Positions 50,501 through 58,566 of a stretch of DNA of 64,000 nt are shown here, in pieces (position 1 is the stretch's first letter; the number at the start of each line of letters is the position of its first letter). The position numbers and the translations under genes were made by a program. The notes under the pieces are model-generated. The model did no database searches, was not told the origin of the DNA, and was given only the letters and a program-made list of their open reading frames with translations. Origin of the DNA: Clostridia bacterium (lineage in GTDB: Bacteria > Bacillota > Clostridia > Oscillospirales > Acutalibacteraceae); contig JAFQCT010000012.1 in the NCBI GenBank assembly GCA_017399405.1, forward strand, positions 62,001 to 126,000. Reading direction: 5' to 3'.

Positions 50501-51421
50501 TCAATATGCAACTGTCCACCATTCTTCGAAGCCAAGACCTACTGAGAAGTTACCCATATAAAGAATCATTGGAAGGTCGAAATAGTATTCAACAAGGTTA
50601 CCTGTTGATTTTTCAATTTTTGCTTCGGCTGTTGTTGCTTGATAATCGCAATTTGGTTCAAGAGAATTGATAATTGGAACATCTTTGATTGGGTCTTGAA
50701 TTGACTCTTTTGTAAGAACAGATGCAACCGCACCAACTTTTTCACCTGCTTTTGGATTCTTTGCAGGTTTTACTACAACTGTAATAATGTAGTAGTTGCC
50801 TTCTTCTTTACAATCAATACTCTTAATATCATCTTTTGTAAGTCCACAAGTTGCACCTGATGGTGGGAAGTTACCAGCAATATCAGCACCTGTGTATGTA
50901 ACATTTGTATCTTCTGCCTTGAGAAGTGAACCCATAAGACCTTTACCGGCTGCTTCAATAATAGGATTACCGCCTGCGTCAACATGTTCATTATAGTTAT
51001 AAGCGTTTTTCTTTAACTGTGTAGCACTCTTTGCGTTTGTTTTAACACCTGAAAAAGCCTTAACGAACAAATCAAACTGCATTGTTTTTGAAGTCATAAC
51101 AGTTGCAGCTTCACCGCCCTGACTATCAGTATTTGAATCATCAGGAATTGCAGGAGTCTGGTTGTTATTATCTACATTCTGGTTTGAGTTAGAGTTAGAG
51201 TTATTACCCTGTGACTGTGAATTAACAACGAATGTTTTATTTTTAAGAACAGTTGCAAGACCGATTTTTGTGAAAGCCACTGATGTTGCACTGTAAACAA
51301 TTACAATTGCAACACAAATTGCAATTGTTTTAAGGAAAAGATTAGTAAACTTTTTTCTCTTTTCAGCTTTCTTTTCTACTTTAGCCTTATACTGTTCGGG
51401 AGTAAGCTGTTTTTTAGCCAT
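50501..51421 (-). CDS. Single-pass membrane protein with long extracellular domain, unknown function
   Basis: The 306-residue protein has a Lys/Glu-rich cytoplasmic start (residues 1-25), one membrane helix (about 28-52, LFLKTIAICVAIVIVYSATSVAF), and an Asn/Ser/Gln-rich low-complexity linker (about 68-95). After the linker comes an extracellular domain ending in LPMILYMGNFSVGLGFEEWWTVAY. No known family motif is recognised. The conserved-looking tail and the secretion layout suggest a surface or envelope role. It has its own promoter and terminator, so it is a single-gene unit next to the glg operon but not part of it. Confidence 0.75.
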   Translation of the reverse strand: MAKKQLTPEQYKAKVEKKAEKRKKFTNLFLKTIAICVAIVIVYSATSVAFTKIGLATVLKNKTFVVNSQSQGNNSNSNSNQNVDNNNQTPAIPDDSNTDSQGGEAATVMTSKTMQFDLFVKAFSGVKTNAKSATQLKKNAYNYNEHVDAGGNPIIEAAGKGLMGSLLKAEDTNVTYTGADIAGNFPPSGATCGLTKDDIKSIDCKEEGNYYIITVVVKPAKNPKAGEKVGAVASVLTKESIQDPIKDVPIINSLEPNCDYQATTAEAKIEKSTGNLVEYYFDLPMILYMGNFSVGLGFEEWWTVAY

Positions 51422-51461
51422 TTTATGAAACCCCTTTCAAAAATTAAACCTTTACCACATT

Positions 51462-51490
51462 ACTTTACAACAAAATGGGCAAAATGTCAA
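51462..51490 (-). promoter_or_regulatory. Promoter of the anchored hypothetical gene
   Basis: On the minus strand: perfect TTGACA, 17 bases, TAAAGT. Confidence 0.6.
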
Positions 51491-51521
51491 TAACAAACTT
51501 AAAAATCACCTCTCTTTAATA

Positions 51522-51550
51522 TTGTATTAAAGGATTTTTTGTGTTATTAT
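51522..51550 (+). promoter_or_regulatory. Promoter of plsC
   Basis: TTGTAT, 17 bases, TATTAT, with a TGT triplet (extended -10) in front. Confidence 0.55.
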
Positions 51551-51614
51551 ATTATACACATTGTTGAGGAAATATAGTTTTGGGGTACAAATCTAAATAT
51601 TCGAGGCGTAAAAA

Positions 51615-52367
51615 ATGAAAGACTTCAAAAGAAAAGCATTCAGTTGGAAAGTTGTATTCAAAATAATAGGTCATTTGTTATTTGTGATGAATCCTAAAAT
51701 TATTTGGTATAAGCATCTTGATAAAAAAGGTAAAGCTGAAAAGCGTGATGCTTTAGGCTTTAAGGCAGTTAAAAAGTGGGCAAAATTTGTAACAAAAGCC
51801 GCAAAAATGGATATTACTGTTGAGGGGCTTGAAAAAATTCCCACAGACAGACCTTTACTTTTTACCCCTAACCACCAAAGTTATGCTGACATTCCGTTGC
51901 TTTTACATGTGTTAAAAGACTTTAACTTTGGATTTATGATGAAAATTTCACTTGCAGGTGTTCCCTTTATAAGCGGTATCAGTAAAATGATTAAGAGTGT
52001 TCCCGTAAATCAGGAAAACCCTCGCGAAGCAGTTAAAGCTATTCACAAAACCATTGAAAACATTGAAAGCGGTCATTCAATGCTTATTTTTCCTGAAGGT
52101 AAGCGTGGATTTTCAAACACTCCTGATGAATTCAAAAACGGTGCTTTCAAAATTGTTCAGAAAACAGGGGTTACGGTTGTTCCTATTTATATAAGAAATG
52201 TATTCAAAGTTTTTGAGGGCAGTAACGGTATTATTACCCCAACCTCTATAAAAGTTACAATTCTTGACCCTATTGAAACAGGCAATATGACCCGTGCTGA
52301 TGTTAAAGAGTTGCACGACAAAGTTCATAGTGTGATTCTTGAAGAGTCAAAAAAATATAAAGATTAA
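51615..52367 (+). CDS. plsC: 1-acyl-sn-glycerol-3-phosphate acyltransferase
   Basis: A 250-residue acyltransferase that makes phosphatidic acid from lysophosphatidic acid at the membrane. The catalytic HX4D motif is in TPNHQSYADIPLL near residue 92, and the glycerol-phosphate motif FPEGKRGFSN is near residue 160. A hydrophobic N-terminal stretch (VVFKIIGHLLFVMNP) probably places it on the membrane. It is a single-gene unit with its own promoter and terminator. PlsC-like proteins may also modify other lipids, so the substrate is assigned by family only. Confidence 0.88.
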   Translation: MKDFKRKAFSWKVVFKIIGHLLFVMNPKIIWYKHLDKKGKAEKRDALGFKAVKKWAKFVTKAAKMDITVEGLEKIPTDRPLLFTPNHQSYADIPLLLHVLKDFNFGFMMKISLAGVPFISGISKMIKSVPVNQENPREAVKAIHKTIENIESGHSMLIFPEGKRGFSNTPDEFKNGAFKIVQKTGVTVVPIYIRNVFKVFEGSNGIITPTSIKVTILDPIETGNMTRADVKELHDKVHSVILEESKKYKD

Positions 52368-52381
52368 TAACATAACTTTTT

Positions 52382-52414
52382 AGGCAGTCTGTAAATAAAG
52401 ACTGCCTGTTTTTT
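52382..52414 (+). terminator. Terminator after plsC
   Basis: An 8-bp stem (AGGCAGTC with GACTGCCT) and GTTTTTTG. Confidence 0.88.
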
Positions 52415-52427
52415 GTGCTTTGTAATA

Positions 52428-52456
52428 TTGAATAATATAAATTTTTATAGTATAAT
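52428..52456 (+). promoter_or_regulatory. Sigma-A promoter of the sulfatase gene
   Basis: TTGAAT, 17 bases, TATAAT. Confidence 0.78.
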
Positions 52457-52488
52457 AAATTGATAATTTTTCCTGAGGAGGAAGCAAA

Positions 52489-54540
52489 ATGAAAAAAGGA
52501 ATAATTTTTGACAAGTCAAAAAAAGTATTTCCAATGATTGTTATGGCAATTGGCATTGTTCTTGCCCTTGCATTACAGATTATGCGACTTAATATGGTTG
52601 CAGTTGTAAATGTGGCATTTATGTGCATTGTGGTTGCTCTTATGATGTTGGGGCTTTTTATCTTCAAAAAACTTTATGTGTGGAACTTCATCACATACGG
52701 TATCAATGCGTTAAGCGTAGTTCTCTATTACACAATCTGGGGTGCTGACGCAGGTTTTGGTGCATTTACAAGCGGTAAAGCAGGTTGGGCATCAGTTGAA
52801 CACGCATTAACTTCTGGTGCTGACAGTGCGAATTTCTTAATTCGTCTTGGCGGTAACCTTTTACTTCTTTTGCCTTGTATTATTATGTTCACAGCACTTT
52901 TACTTGTTGGCAAAAAGCAAATCAAAAACAAAAGTGCTCATGTTGTAGTTACAAGTATTATCAGTATTTTACTTGCAGGTACATCTGCATTTTATGTAAT
53001 CACAATGAATCTTCGTTCAGAGCCGAATGTAGAAAGACTTTGGGACGGTCACAACGATTATCTTGACGGTGTTGATGAAGCAACTGAAGGCAAACCGAAT
53101 GTGCTTTTCATTATGATGGATGACTTAGGTTGGGGCGATATTTCACTTAACGGTGCTATCTATGATACTCCAAACATTGACAGCATTGGTGAAGACGGTG
53201 TTTGCTTTGATAACTTCTATTCAAGTTATTCAGTTTGCTCACCTGCTCGTTTCAGTCTTATGACAGGTCGTTATCCATTCCGCGGATATGCTGATAATGT
53301 TATTTATCCTACACAGCAGACACTTTCACCATTTGCATCAACCCGTCTTTTCAACTCTATTGAAATGGGTAACAATTGTGACGGTATGCTTGGTGATGAA
53401 ATCACAATTGCTGAAGTTTTCCAGAATGCAGGTTACAACACAGGTGCATTCGGCAAATGGCATCTTGGCGATTATGGTGAATATCTTCCTACAAATCAAG
53501 GTTTTGACTACTTCTATGGTAGCCACCATGTAAACGATATGACTCCATTCTATTATGTTGAAGAGGAAAACGGTGCTTATGAAATTGTTCACGGTACTAA
53601 CGAATTCTTCAAAGATGGCAAAAAAGACCAAAGTCAAGCAAGCGAATGGATTCACGAGTCAATCAACGATTGGATTACAGATAAAGTTACAAATTCTGAC
53701 GAACCTTTCTTTGCATACTATGCAACTCCATGGCCACACGGTCCTGTTTTTGCAGGTGACGATTTTGACGGTGCAACAGGTATGGGTACTTATGTTGACT
53801 GCGTAACAGAGTTTGACTACTACTTAGGTGAACTCTTTAACACTCTTGAAGAACTTGGTGTCATGGACGATACAATTATTGTATTCACAAGCGATAACGG
53901 TCCTGCACTTGAGGGCTCAACAGGTGAACTTCGCGGTGGTAAATATCTCGCTTATGAGGCAGGTCAGAAAGTTCCGTTTATGATTAAGTGGAATAACAAT
54001 GGTGGTCTTTGGGAATCAGGTACAACAAGAGCACAGAGTTCAGTTCTTGCAGATATGTTCCCAACTCTTATTGAACTTTGCGGAATCACAGGTAATGGCG
54101 GTACAGCAAACTACTTGCCAACTGACAGAACTATTGATGGTGTTTCAATGCTTCCTGTTCTTAAAAATGATACTGCAATTCATAACGAAGACCATCCAAT
54201 TCTTCATATGAAACGCGAAAAACTTAAAGCACTTCAGTACACAATGACAACTGACGAAGTTCTTGCTCGTGAAGAATACAAAGATTATACATACCCTGTT
54301 CTTACTGAAAATGATTATATAACATTCAAGTACTTCCGTAAGATGCAGAATGATAACCCTGCATTCTTCGATAAGACAAGAAAAAATTGGTTATTCGTGC
54401 TTAACGACGATAAGAGCGAAAGTTATAACCGTACAAGCACATACCCAACAATCGCAGAAGAACTTAACGAAAAAATGGATGAAGTTATGAAAGACTTCAA
54501 AGAAAATCGCCGAGGTATCAACTACGATTACTATAAATAA
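52489..54540 (+). CDS. Membrane sulfatase with five N-terminal helices
   Basis: The 683-residue protein has five hydrophobic segments in the first 175 residues, then a full arylsulfatase domain. NVLFIMMDDLGWGD (about 205-218) gives the metal aspartates. The C250-S-P-A-R254 motif in SVCSPARFSLMTGRYPFRG is the site where cysteine becomes formylglycine. GKWHLGDYGEYLP and VFTSDNGPALEGSTGELRGGK complete the active site. The layout of five helices plus an exterior sulfatase-fold domain copies that of lipoteichoic acid synthases, but those use threonine rather than formylglycine. The next gene encodes the activating radical SAM enzyme. A true sulfatase that cleaves glycan sulfate at the cell surface is most likely. 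Confidence 0.88.
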   Translation: MKKGIIFDKSKKVFPMIVMAIGIVLALALQIMRLNMVAVVNVAFMCIVVALMMLGLFIFKKLYVWNFITYGINALSVVLYYTIWGADAGFGAFTSGKAGWASVEHALTSGADSANFLIRLGGNLLLLLPCIIMFTALLLVGKKQIKNKSAHVVVTSIISILLAGTSAFYVITMNLRSEPNVERLWDGHNDYLDGVDEATEGKPNVLFIMMDDLGWGDISLNGAIYDTPNIDSIGEDGVCFDNFYSSYSVCSPARFSLMTGRYPFRGYADNVIYPTQQTLSPFASTRLFNSIEMGNNCDGMLGDEITIAEVFQNAGYNTGAFGKWHLGDYGEYLPTNQGFDYFYGSHHVNDMTPFYYVEEENGAYEIVHGTNEFFKDGKKDQSQASEWIHESINDWITDKVTNSDEPFFAYYATPWPHGPVFAGDDFDGATGMGTYVDCVTEFDYYLGELFNTLEELGVMDDTIIVFTSDNGPALEGSTGELRGGKYLAYEAGQKVPFMIKWNNNGGLWESGTTRAQSSVLADMFPTLIELCGITGNGGTANYLPTDRTIDGVSMLPVLKNDTAIHNEDHPILHMKREKLKALQYTMTTDEVLAREEYKDYTYPVLTENDYITFKYFRKMQNDNPAFFDKTRKNWLFVLNDDKSESYNRTSTYPTIAEELNEKMDEVMKDFKENRRGINYDYYK

Positions 54541-54556
54541 ACCATAATAAATTAAG

Positions 54557-54591
54557 CCCCATTGAAAAGTTGATTTTCAATGGGGTTTGTT
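54557..54591 (+). terminator. Terminator/hairpin between sulfatase and maturase genes
   Basis: A 12-bp stem (CCCCATTGAAAA with TTTTCAATGGGG) followed by TTTGTTAT. The T tract is short, so readthrough is possible. Confidence 0.7.
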
Positions 54592-54598
54592 ATATAAT
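54570..54598 (+). promoter_or_regulatory. Promoter of the maturase gene, inside the hairpin
   Basis: TTGATT, 17 bases, TATAAT. The -35 box lies in the loop and second arm of the preceding hairpin. Confidence 0.65.
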
Positions 54599-54628
54599 TA
54601 GGTTATTAAAGTTTATGGAGAAAATGTT

Positions 54629-55723
54629 ATGCCACCACTTTCAATTATGATTAAACCTGCATCAAGTCTTTGTAATATGCGTTGTGAATACTGTTTTTAT
54701 CACAATGTTACAGAACTGCGTCAGGTTTCGTCTTTTGGTATTATGACAAACGATACTGCCGACAATTTAATAGAAAAAGCACTGCACTTTGCTAACGGTG
54801 AAAGTGTAGCCTTTGCTTTTCAGGGTGGTGAGCCTTTAATGGCGGGACTCCCCTATTTTCAGCATTTTGTTGAGAAAGTAAAATCTGCAAACAAACTTAA
54901 TAGTCAGATTTATTTCAGTACACAGACAAATGGCACATTAGTTACTGACGAGTGGTGCGAGTTCTTCCATAAGAATAATTTTCTTGTAGGATTAAGTCTT
55001 GATGGTAATTTTGAGCATAACAAGTTCCGTGTTGATGCAAATCGCGAAAATGCTTTTTATCGTATTCTTAACGCTGCTGAAAAGTTCAAAAAGCACAAAG
55101 TTGAATTCAACATTTTAACTGTTCTTACCGGTTATTGTGCTGATAATATTGACGATATTTATAAGTTTTTCCGTAGCAAAGGTTTCAGGTATTTACAGTT
55201 TATTCCGTGTTTGCGACCATTTAATGACAATACTGAAAGCGAACTTTATATGACACCACAGCAATATGGTGATTTTCTTGTTAAGTGCTTTAACTACTAT
55301 GTTAAAGATTATGTGCGTGGTCAATATACAAGTGTGCGATGGTTTGATAACATTGTGCATCAATTTTTAGGCAACAAAACTGAACAATGCGGAATGTGTG
55401 GTCATTGTATGCACCAGTTTGTTGCAGAGGGTAACGGCAATATTTACCCTTGCGACTTCTATTGCACTGACGAGTGGTATTTAGGCAACATCAATGACGA
55501 AAACGAAAACTTTGACACACTTGCTCATTGTGAAAAGGCAATTGAGTTTTTAAGAGAAAGTCTTGCAGTGCCCGAAAAATGCAAACAATGTAAATTCTAC
55601 CCGGTATGTCGTGCAGGTGGTTGCAAGCGTACAAGAGCAGACCGTGACTACTGCGAAAGCTATAAAAAATTCTTCTCATCTTGTCTGCCACTTTTCAGAG
55701 CATTCATAAATGAGAAGAAATAA
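54629..55723 (+). CDS. Anaerobic sulfatase-maturating radical SAM enzyme
   Basis: This 364-residue radical SAM enzyme carries the cluster motif C15-x3-C19-x2-C22 (SLCNMRCEYCFYH), with an AFQGGEPLMAG SAM-binding segment near residue 70. The C-terminal SPASM region is rich in cysteines (CGMCGHCMHQF, CDFYC, CKQCKFYPVCRAGGCKR). Enzymes of this type oxidise the active-site cysteine or serine of sulfatases to formylglycine without oxygen. The direct neighbour is a Cys-type sulfatase, its evident client. Maturation occurs in the cytoplasm before the sulfatase domain is exported. Confidence 0.93.
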   Translation: MPPLSIMIKPASSLCNMRCEYCFYHNVTELRQVSSFGIMTNDTADNLIEKALHFANGESVAFAFQGGEPLMAGLPYFQHFVEKVKSANKLNSQIYFSTQTNGTLVTDEWCEFFHKNNFLVGLSLDGNFEHNKFRVDANRENAFYRILNAAEKFKKHKVEFNILTVLTGYCADNIDDIYKFFRSKGFRYLQFIPCLRPFNDNTESELYMTPQQYGDFLVKCFNYYVKDYVRGQYTSVRWFDNIVHQFLGNKTEQCGMCGHCMHQFVAEGNGNIYPCDFYCTDEWYLGNINDENENFDTLAHCEKAIEFLRESLAVPEKCKQCKFYPVCRAGGCKRTRADRDYCESYKKFFSSCLPLFRAFINEKK

Positions 55724-55735
55724 AAACATATAAAC

Positions 55736-55767
55736 AAAAAGCAGGACACATAGTGTCCTGCTTTTTT
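55736..55767. terminator. Terminator between the maturase and the small-protein cassette
   Basis: A 14-bp stem (AAAAAGCAGGACAC with GTGTCCTGCTTTTT) with a 3-base loop. It is symmetrical and serves both converging units. Confidence 0.92.
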
Positions 55768-56191
55768 ATGACATTATATAAAGAAGTGCCATTATAAGCA
55801 TTTCGTCTGCACCCTCGCTTTTTAATAGCATTATAAGTCCCATAAGCATTGCTTTATCAGGCTCGGCAAAAAGTGTTTCAAGGGTATTCTGTTTGACTTG
55901 TGGTTGCGGTTTATTTTCTTTTTTGGGCGGTTTTGGAGTCTCTTTACTTTCTTCCTTAAAAAACTCCTTAAAACTTGGATAAGCGCTGTTTTCGGGGAAA
56001 TTAGGCGGCATATTAGTCACTTTTGGTGTGATTGGTGCTGACTCGTACTGCGTTTTCGGTTTCGGTTTTTCTCTTTCAAAATCTTCTTGTGCTTTTTCTA
56101 ATACTGCGTCAGTGTTTTTCTGCATTTGTCGCACTCTTGCCATTGCTTTTTGTTGCATATTCTGGATTTCGGAATAAGAATAATTATTCAT
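55766..56191 (-). CDS. Small hypothetical protein, third of a three-gene cassette
   Basis: The 141-residue protein has an N-terminal helical part (residues 1-40, QNMQQKAMARVRQMQKNTDAVLEKA), a Pro/Lys-rich low-complexity middle (about 42-105), and a hydrophobic C-terminus (MLMGLIMLLKSEGADEMLIMALLYIMS). No signal peptide or known domain is seen. The start follows the previous gene's stop directly. The hydrophobic tail resembles a short peptide found in the other two cassette proteins, which suggests they interact. I do not recognise a named family. A role in sporulation is possible in such an organism, but nothing in the sequence proves it. Confidence 0.7.
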   Translation of the reverse strand: MNNYSYSEIQNMQQKAMARVRQMQKNTDAVLEKAQEDFEREKPKPKTQYESAPITPKVTNMPPNFPENSAYPSFKEFFKEESKETPKPPKKENKPQPQVKQNTLETLFAEPDKAMLMGLIMLLKSEGADEMLIMALLYIMS

Positions 56192-56518
56192 CTAAAACAA
56201 TCCTTTCAGAAGTGGCAACACCTGCATAAGTTGTAAAAACTTCACTGCTTCGTCTGCCTTTTTCTGCCTTTCCGTATTAAGCATTGGTTTCAAATCCATA
56301 ATAAGACGAGTGCGATAATCTTCTTTATTCATTTGCCCCATCACACTCATTATTTTACTGACAGTATTCATATCTATAGGAAAATCAGGAGTTTTTTGCG
56401 TTTCTTTCGGTTTTTCTTGTTGTGGCTCGTTATTATTCATTAAAGATTCTGCTACACTTTTAATCTTCGCCATATCTTCATCACTTACTGACGCAAGTAA
56501 ACTTTCAATATCAATCAT
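56192..56518 (-). CDS. Small hypothetical protein, second of a three-gene cassette
   Basis: The 108-residue acidic helical protein starts MIDIESLLASVSDEDMAKIKSVAESL and has a Gln/Lys/Pro-rich linker (about 30-48). It ends in LIMDLKPMLNTERQKKADEAVKFLQLMQVLPLLKGLF, an amphipathic helix with a hydrophobic end. The start ATG overlaps the end of the upstream gene by 8 bases and the stop abuts the next start, so the three proteins are probably made in fixed ratio. No enzyme motif, membrane helix or signal is present. Confidence 0.7.
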   Translation of the reverse strand: MIDIESLLASVSDEDMAKIKSVAESLMNNNEPQQEKPKETQKTPDFPIDMNTVSKIMSVMGQMNKEDYRTRLIMDLKPMLNTERQKKADEAVKFLQLMQVLPLLKGLF

Positions 56519-56723
56519 TTTTACCCTCCGTAAATTTTCTTAATAATTCTTGTGCTTGCGGAGTTGAGAGTAATTGCTCAAGGGCGGTTCTGTCACTCAT
56601 AACCTCTTGCAATTTCTTGCTTTGTGACGGATTTAGCTTTTTCATTAAAAAGTCCTGTGCTTCATTTTTATCTTTTTGATTTTTCATTTTTTCTACTATT
56701 TCATCAAAATTGTTGTTACTCAT
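56511..56723 (-). CDS. Small hypothetical protein, first of a three-gene cassette
   Basis: With the ATG at 56723, preceded by GGTGG, the protein has 70 residues. An in-frame ATG five codons upstream overlaps that site and is less likely. It is highly charged and helical (NNFDEIVEKMKNQKDKNEAQDFLMKK). The second half, LNPSQSKKLQEVMSDRTALEQLLSTPQAQELLRKF, resembles small clostridial proteins of unknown role. It begins the cassette and is divergent from the phosphoesterase gene at 56792. Confidence 0.68.
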   Translation of the reverse strand: MSNNNFDEIVEKMKNQKDKNEAQDFLMKKLNPSQSKKLQEVMSDRTALEQLLSTPQAQELLRKFTEGKND

Positions 56724-56791
56724 TGAAAACACCACCATTATATTGTATAATAGATATGTAATATACTATGAGCGTAAAAGGGGTAATATGA

Positions 56792-57253
56792 TTGCGAATA
56801 CTTGTTTTGTCCGATTCTCACGGTGATTATTTCACAATGCAAAAGATTATAAAAGCACAACCAGATGCAGAAGTTGTAATCTTTCTTGGTGACGGTCATT
56901 ACGATTTTGAGCGTTGTAAATCACTTTTAGACGGTAAAATAATTTATGCTGTTAAAGGCAATAATGATTTTCATTGTGATTACCCTAAAAATGCAATTAT
57001 CTGCGAGGGCGGAATAAAAATCTATATTACTCACGGTCATTATGAATATGTTAAAAGTTCTTTTGGCAGATTGATTACAGTGGCAAAGGATAATAACTGT
57101 ACTCTTGCTCTTTACGGTCACAGACATGAGCAAAGAGAAGAAAACTGTGACGGAGTTAAGTTGTTTAGTCCCGGTGCAGTAAAAAATGACGAATATGGTG
57201 TAATTGATATTGTTGACGGCGGATATATTTGTATAGGCATAAAAATAAAATAA
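56792..57253 (+). CDS. YfcE/MJ0936-type phosphodiesterase
   Basis: A 153-residue compact metallophosphoesterase with motifs LSDSHGDYF (residues 6-14), FLGDGHYDF, VKGNNDFHC, ITHGHYEYV and LYGHRHEQ, followed by FSPGAV. This is the short YfcE class of cytoplasmic phosphodiesterases, whose natural substrate is unsettled. The start is a TTG with AAAAGGGG 8 bases upstream. A nearby ATG is out of frame. It may be co-transcribed with the two-helix membrane protein that follows. Confidence 0.88.
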   Translation: MRILVLSDSHGDYFTMQKIIKAQPDAEVVIFLGDGHYDFERCKSLLDGKIIYAVKGNNDFHCDYPKNAIICEGGIKIYITHGHYEYVKSSFGRLITVAKDNNCTLALYGHRHEQREENCDGVKLFSPGAVKNDEYGVIDIVDGGYICIGIKIK

Positions 57254-57275
57254 ATTTATTTATGGAGGGATAATT

Positions 57276-57560
57276 ATGACAATCTATGATTTGAAAAACA
57301 AAGACCTTAAAAAGTATTTTAGAGAATTTGCAAAGACCACTTATGGTAAAGTTGTTTTCTGCCTTGCTTATATTGTGCCTTTTATTATGGCAATTGTCTG
57401 CACAGAAACTGCAATACTTTCCAAAATGTATTGTGGCTCATTTTTTGCAGGCAACAGTAACCTTATTAAATATCTTTTATTCCTTTTAGTGTCATTTGTT
57501 GTCGGCTCAGCTTATTTCTACCGTGAATTTGATAAATTTTTGCAGGTGAAATATAAATAA
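57276..57560 (+). CDS. Small two-helix membrane protein
   Basis: The 94-residue protein has two hydrophobic segments, at about residues 22-46 (KVVFCLAYIVPFIMAIVCTETAIL) and 61-82 (NLIKYLLFLLVSFVVGSAYF). A charged N-terminus (LKNKDLKKYFREF) precedes them. GGAGG precedes the ATG. No family is recognised. The TAA stop codon is also the first three bases of a heptad repeat element. Confidence 0.65.
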   Translation: MTIYDLKNKDLKKYFREFAKTTYGKVVFCLAYIVPFIMAIVCTETAILSKMYCGSFFAGNSNLIKYLLFLLVSFVVGSAYFYREFDKFLQVKYK

Positions 57561-57592
57561 GTGCAAAACACAAAGCGCAAAGCGCAAAATTA
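57558..57592 (+). repeat. Five-heptad 35-bp repeat element (copy 6)
   Basis: Units taagtgc, aaaacac, aaagcgc, aaagcgc, aaaatta. Its TAA start coincides with the stop codon of the preceding gene, and it ends at the base of the next terminator stem. Confidence 0.8.
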
Positions 57593-57625
57593 AGGGACTG
57601 TGAATTTTCACAGTCCCTTTTTTTA
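57592..57625 (+). terminator. Terminator after the two-helix protein gene
   Basis: A 13-bp stem (AAGGGACTGTGAA with TTCACAGTCCCTT) and a T run. Confidence 0.9.
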
Positions 57626-57626
57626 G

Positions 57627-58052
57627 TTACTTATCAATTCTTTTATAATCTCTGATAAAGAGTGTTTGAAAAGCAATTAAATATATTGATAATATTACAG
57701 CTATAGTCAACCACAGCACATCGCTTTTTTCATTAACAAATGGGCCAAAATACAAATTACACAAAATCGGTGAAAGTGTGGGAACAAATCCAAGTCCGCA
57801 CAAGACTGATGTTGCCTTTGAAAATTTCATAGAATACAAAGTAAATGAAACAACTGCAATTACAATTAAACACAAGCTGAACACAGCCAAAGGCATCATT
57901 CCCGTTTCAGATTCAAACAAAAAATGTTTTAGTTTTGATGGTAACGGTAGTTGTATAAACGTTCCCTGTAAATAAAAAACAATAAAATAAACGTAACTTA
58001 TTAAAAAAGCGATATTGGTTGTAAGAGCTATTGTTTTATTTGTTTGTTTCAT
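57627..58052 (-). CDS. Four-helix membrane protein of unknown function
   Basis: With the ATG at 58052, preceded by GAGGTG, the protein has 141 residues and four predicted helices: about 8-28, 50-72, 77-98 and 110-132. The second pair is rich in Leu, Val and Ile. An external loop between helices 1 and 2 has QLPLPSKLKHFLFESETGM. No motif or family is recognised. The gene stands alone between two terminators, upstream of nothing else on its strand. Confidence 0.68.
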   Translation of the reverse strand: MKQTNKTIALTTNIAFLISYVYFIVFYLQGTFIQLPLPSKLKHFLFESETGMMPLAVFSLCLIVIAVVSFTLYSMKFSKATSVLCGLGFVPTLSPILCNLYFGPFVNEKSDVLWLTIAVILSIYLIAFQTLFIRDYKRIDK

Positions 58053-58131
58053 AAAATCACCTCTTTCTATATTTATAATTGCATAAACACTAAAAAATGT
58101 CAAGCAATGATTTGTTGCATTGCATATTACA

Positions 58132-58168
58132 TATAAAAAAAGTACCCCTCGGGTTGTTCCCGAGGGGT
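58132..58168 (-). terminator. Terminator of the ribosomal protein operon after rplQ
   Basis: A 10-bp GC-rich stem (ACCCCTCGGG with CCCGAGGGGT) followed on the minus strand by ACTTTTTTTAT. It marks the end of the secY-to-rplQ block. Confidence 0.93.
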
Positions 58169-58200
58169 TAATTTTATTGGTTTATTAAAGCCTTACCGCA

Positions 58201-58548
58201 TTAGTCATTGATAAGTTCGATGATGCACATTTCTGCAGCGTCGCCTCTTCTTGGACCAGTTTTGATAATTCGTGTGTAACCACCGTTTTTATCAGCATAC
58301 TTTGGTGCAACTTCTTCCATCAACTTTTTAGCAACTGCTTCTTTTGTGATGTAAGAATAAACCTGTCTCTTTGAATGAAGACTGCTGTCTTTTGCAATTG
58401 TAATCATCTTTTCAGCCATAGCCTTAACTTCTTTGGCTCTTGTAACTGTTGTTTCAATCTGACCATTCTCAATAAGATATGTTACCATACCTCTGAGCAT
58501 AGCCTTGCGGTGATCGCTTGTTCTGCCGAGTTTTCTTGTTCCTGGCAT
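58201..58548 (-). CDS. rplQ: Ribosomal protein L17
   Basis: A 115-residue protein of the large subunit, with [25 protein letters not shown] at the N-terminus and [20 protein letters not shown] at the C-terminus, typical of bacterial L17. It is the last gene of the alpha operon, 18 bases after rpoA. Genes for the ECF vitamin-transporter ATPases that often follow L17 in Firmicutes are absent here. Confidence 0.97.
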   Translation of the reverse strand: MPGTRKLGRTSDHRKAMLRGMVTYLIENGQIETTVTRAKEVKAMAEKMITIAKDSSLHSKRQVYSYITKEAVAKKLMEEVAPKYADKNGGYTRIIKTGPRRGDAAEMCIIELIND

Positions 58549-58566
58549 GTCAAAATCACTCCTTTA

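Noticed and set aside
52489-54540. Lipoteichoic acid synthase
   Set aside because: The helix layout matches, but the CSPAR formylglycine motif and neighbouring maturase indicate a true sulfatase; LtaS uses threonine at the nucleophile.
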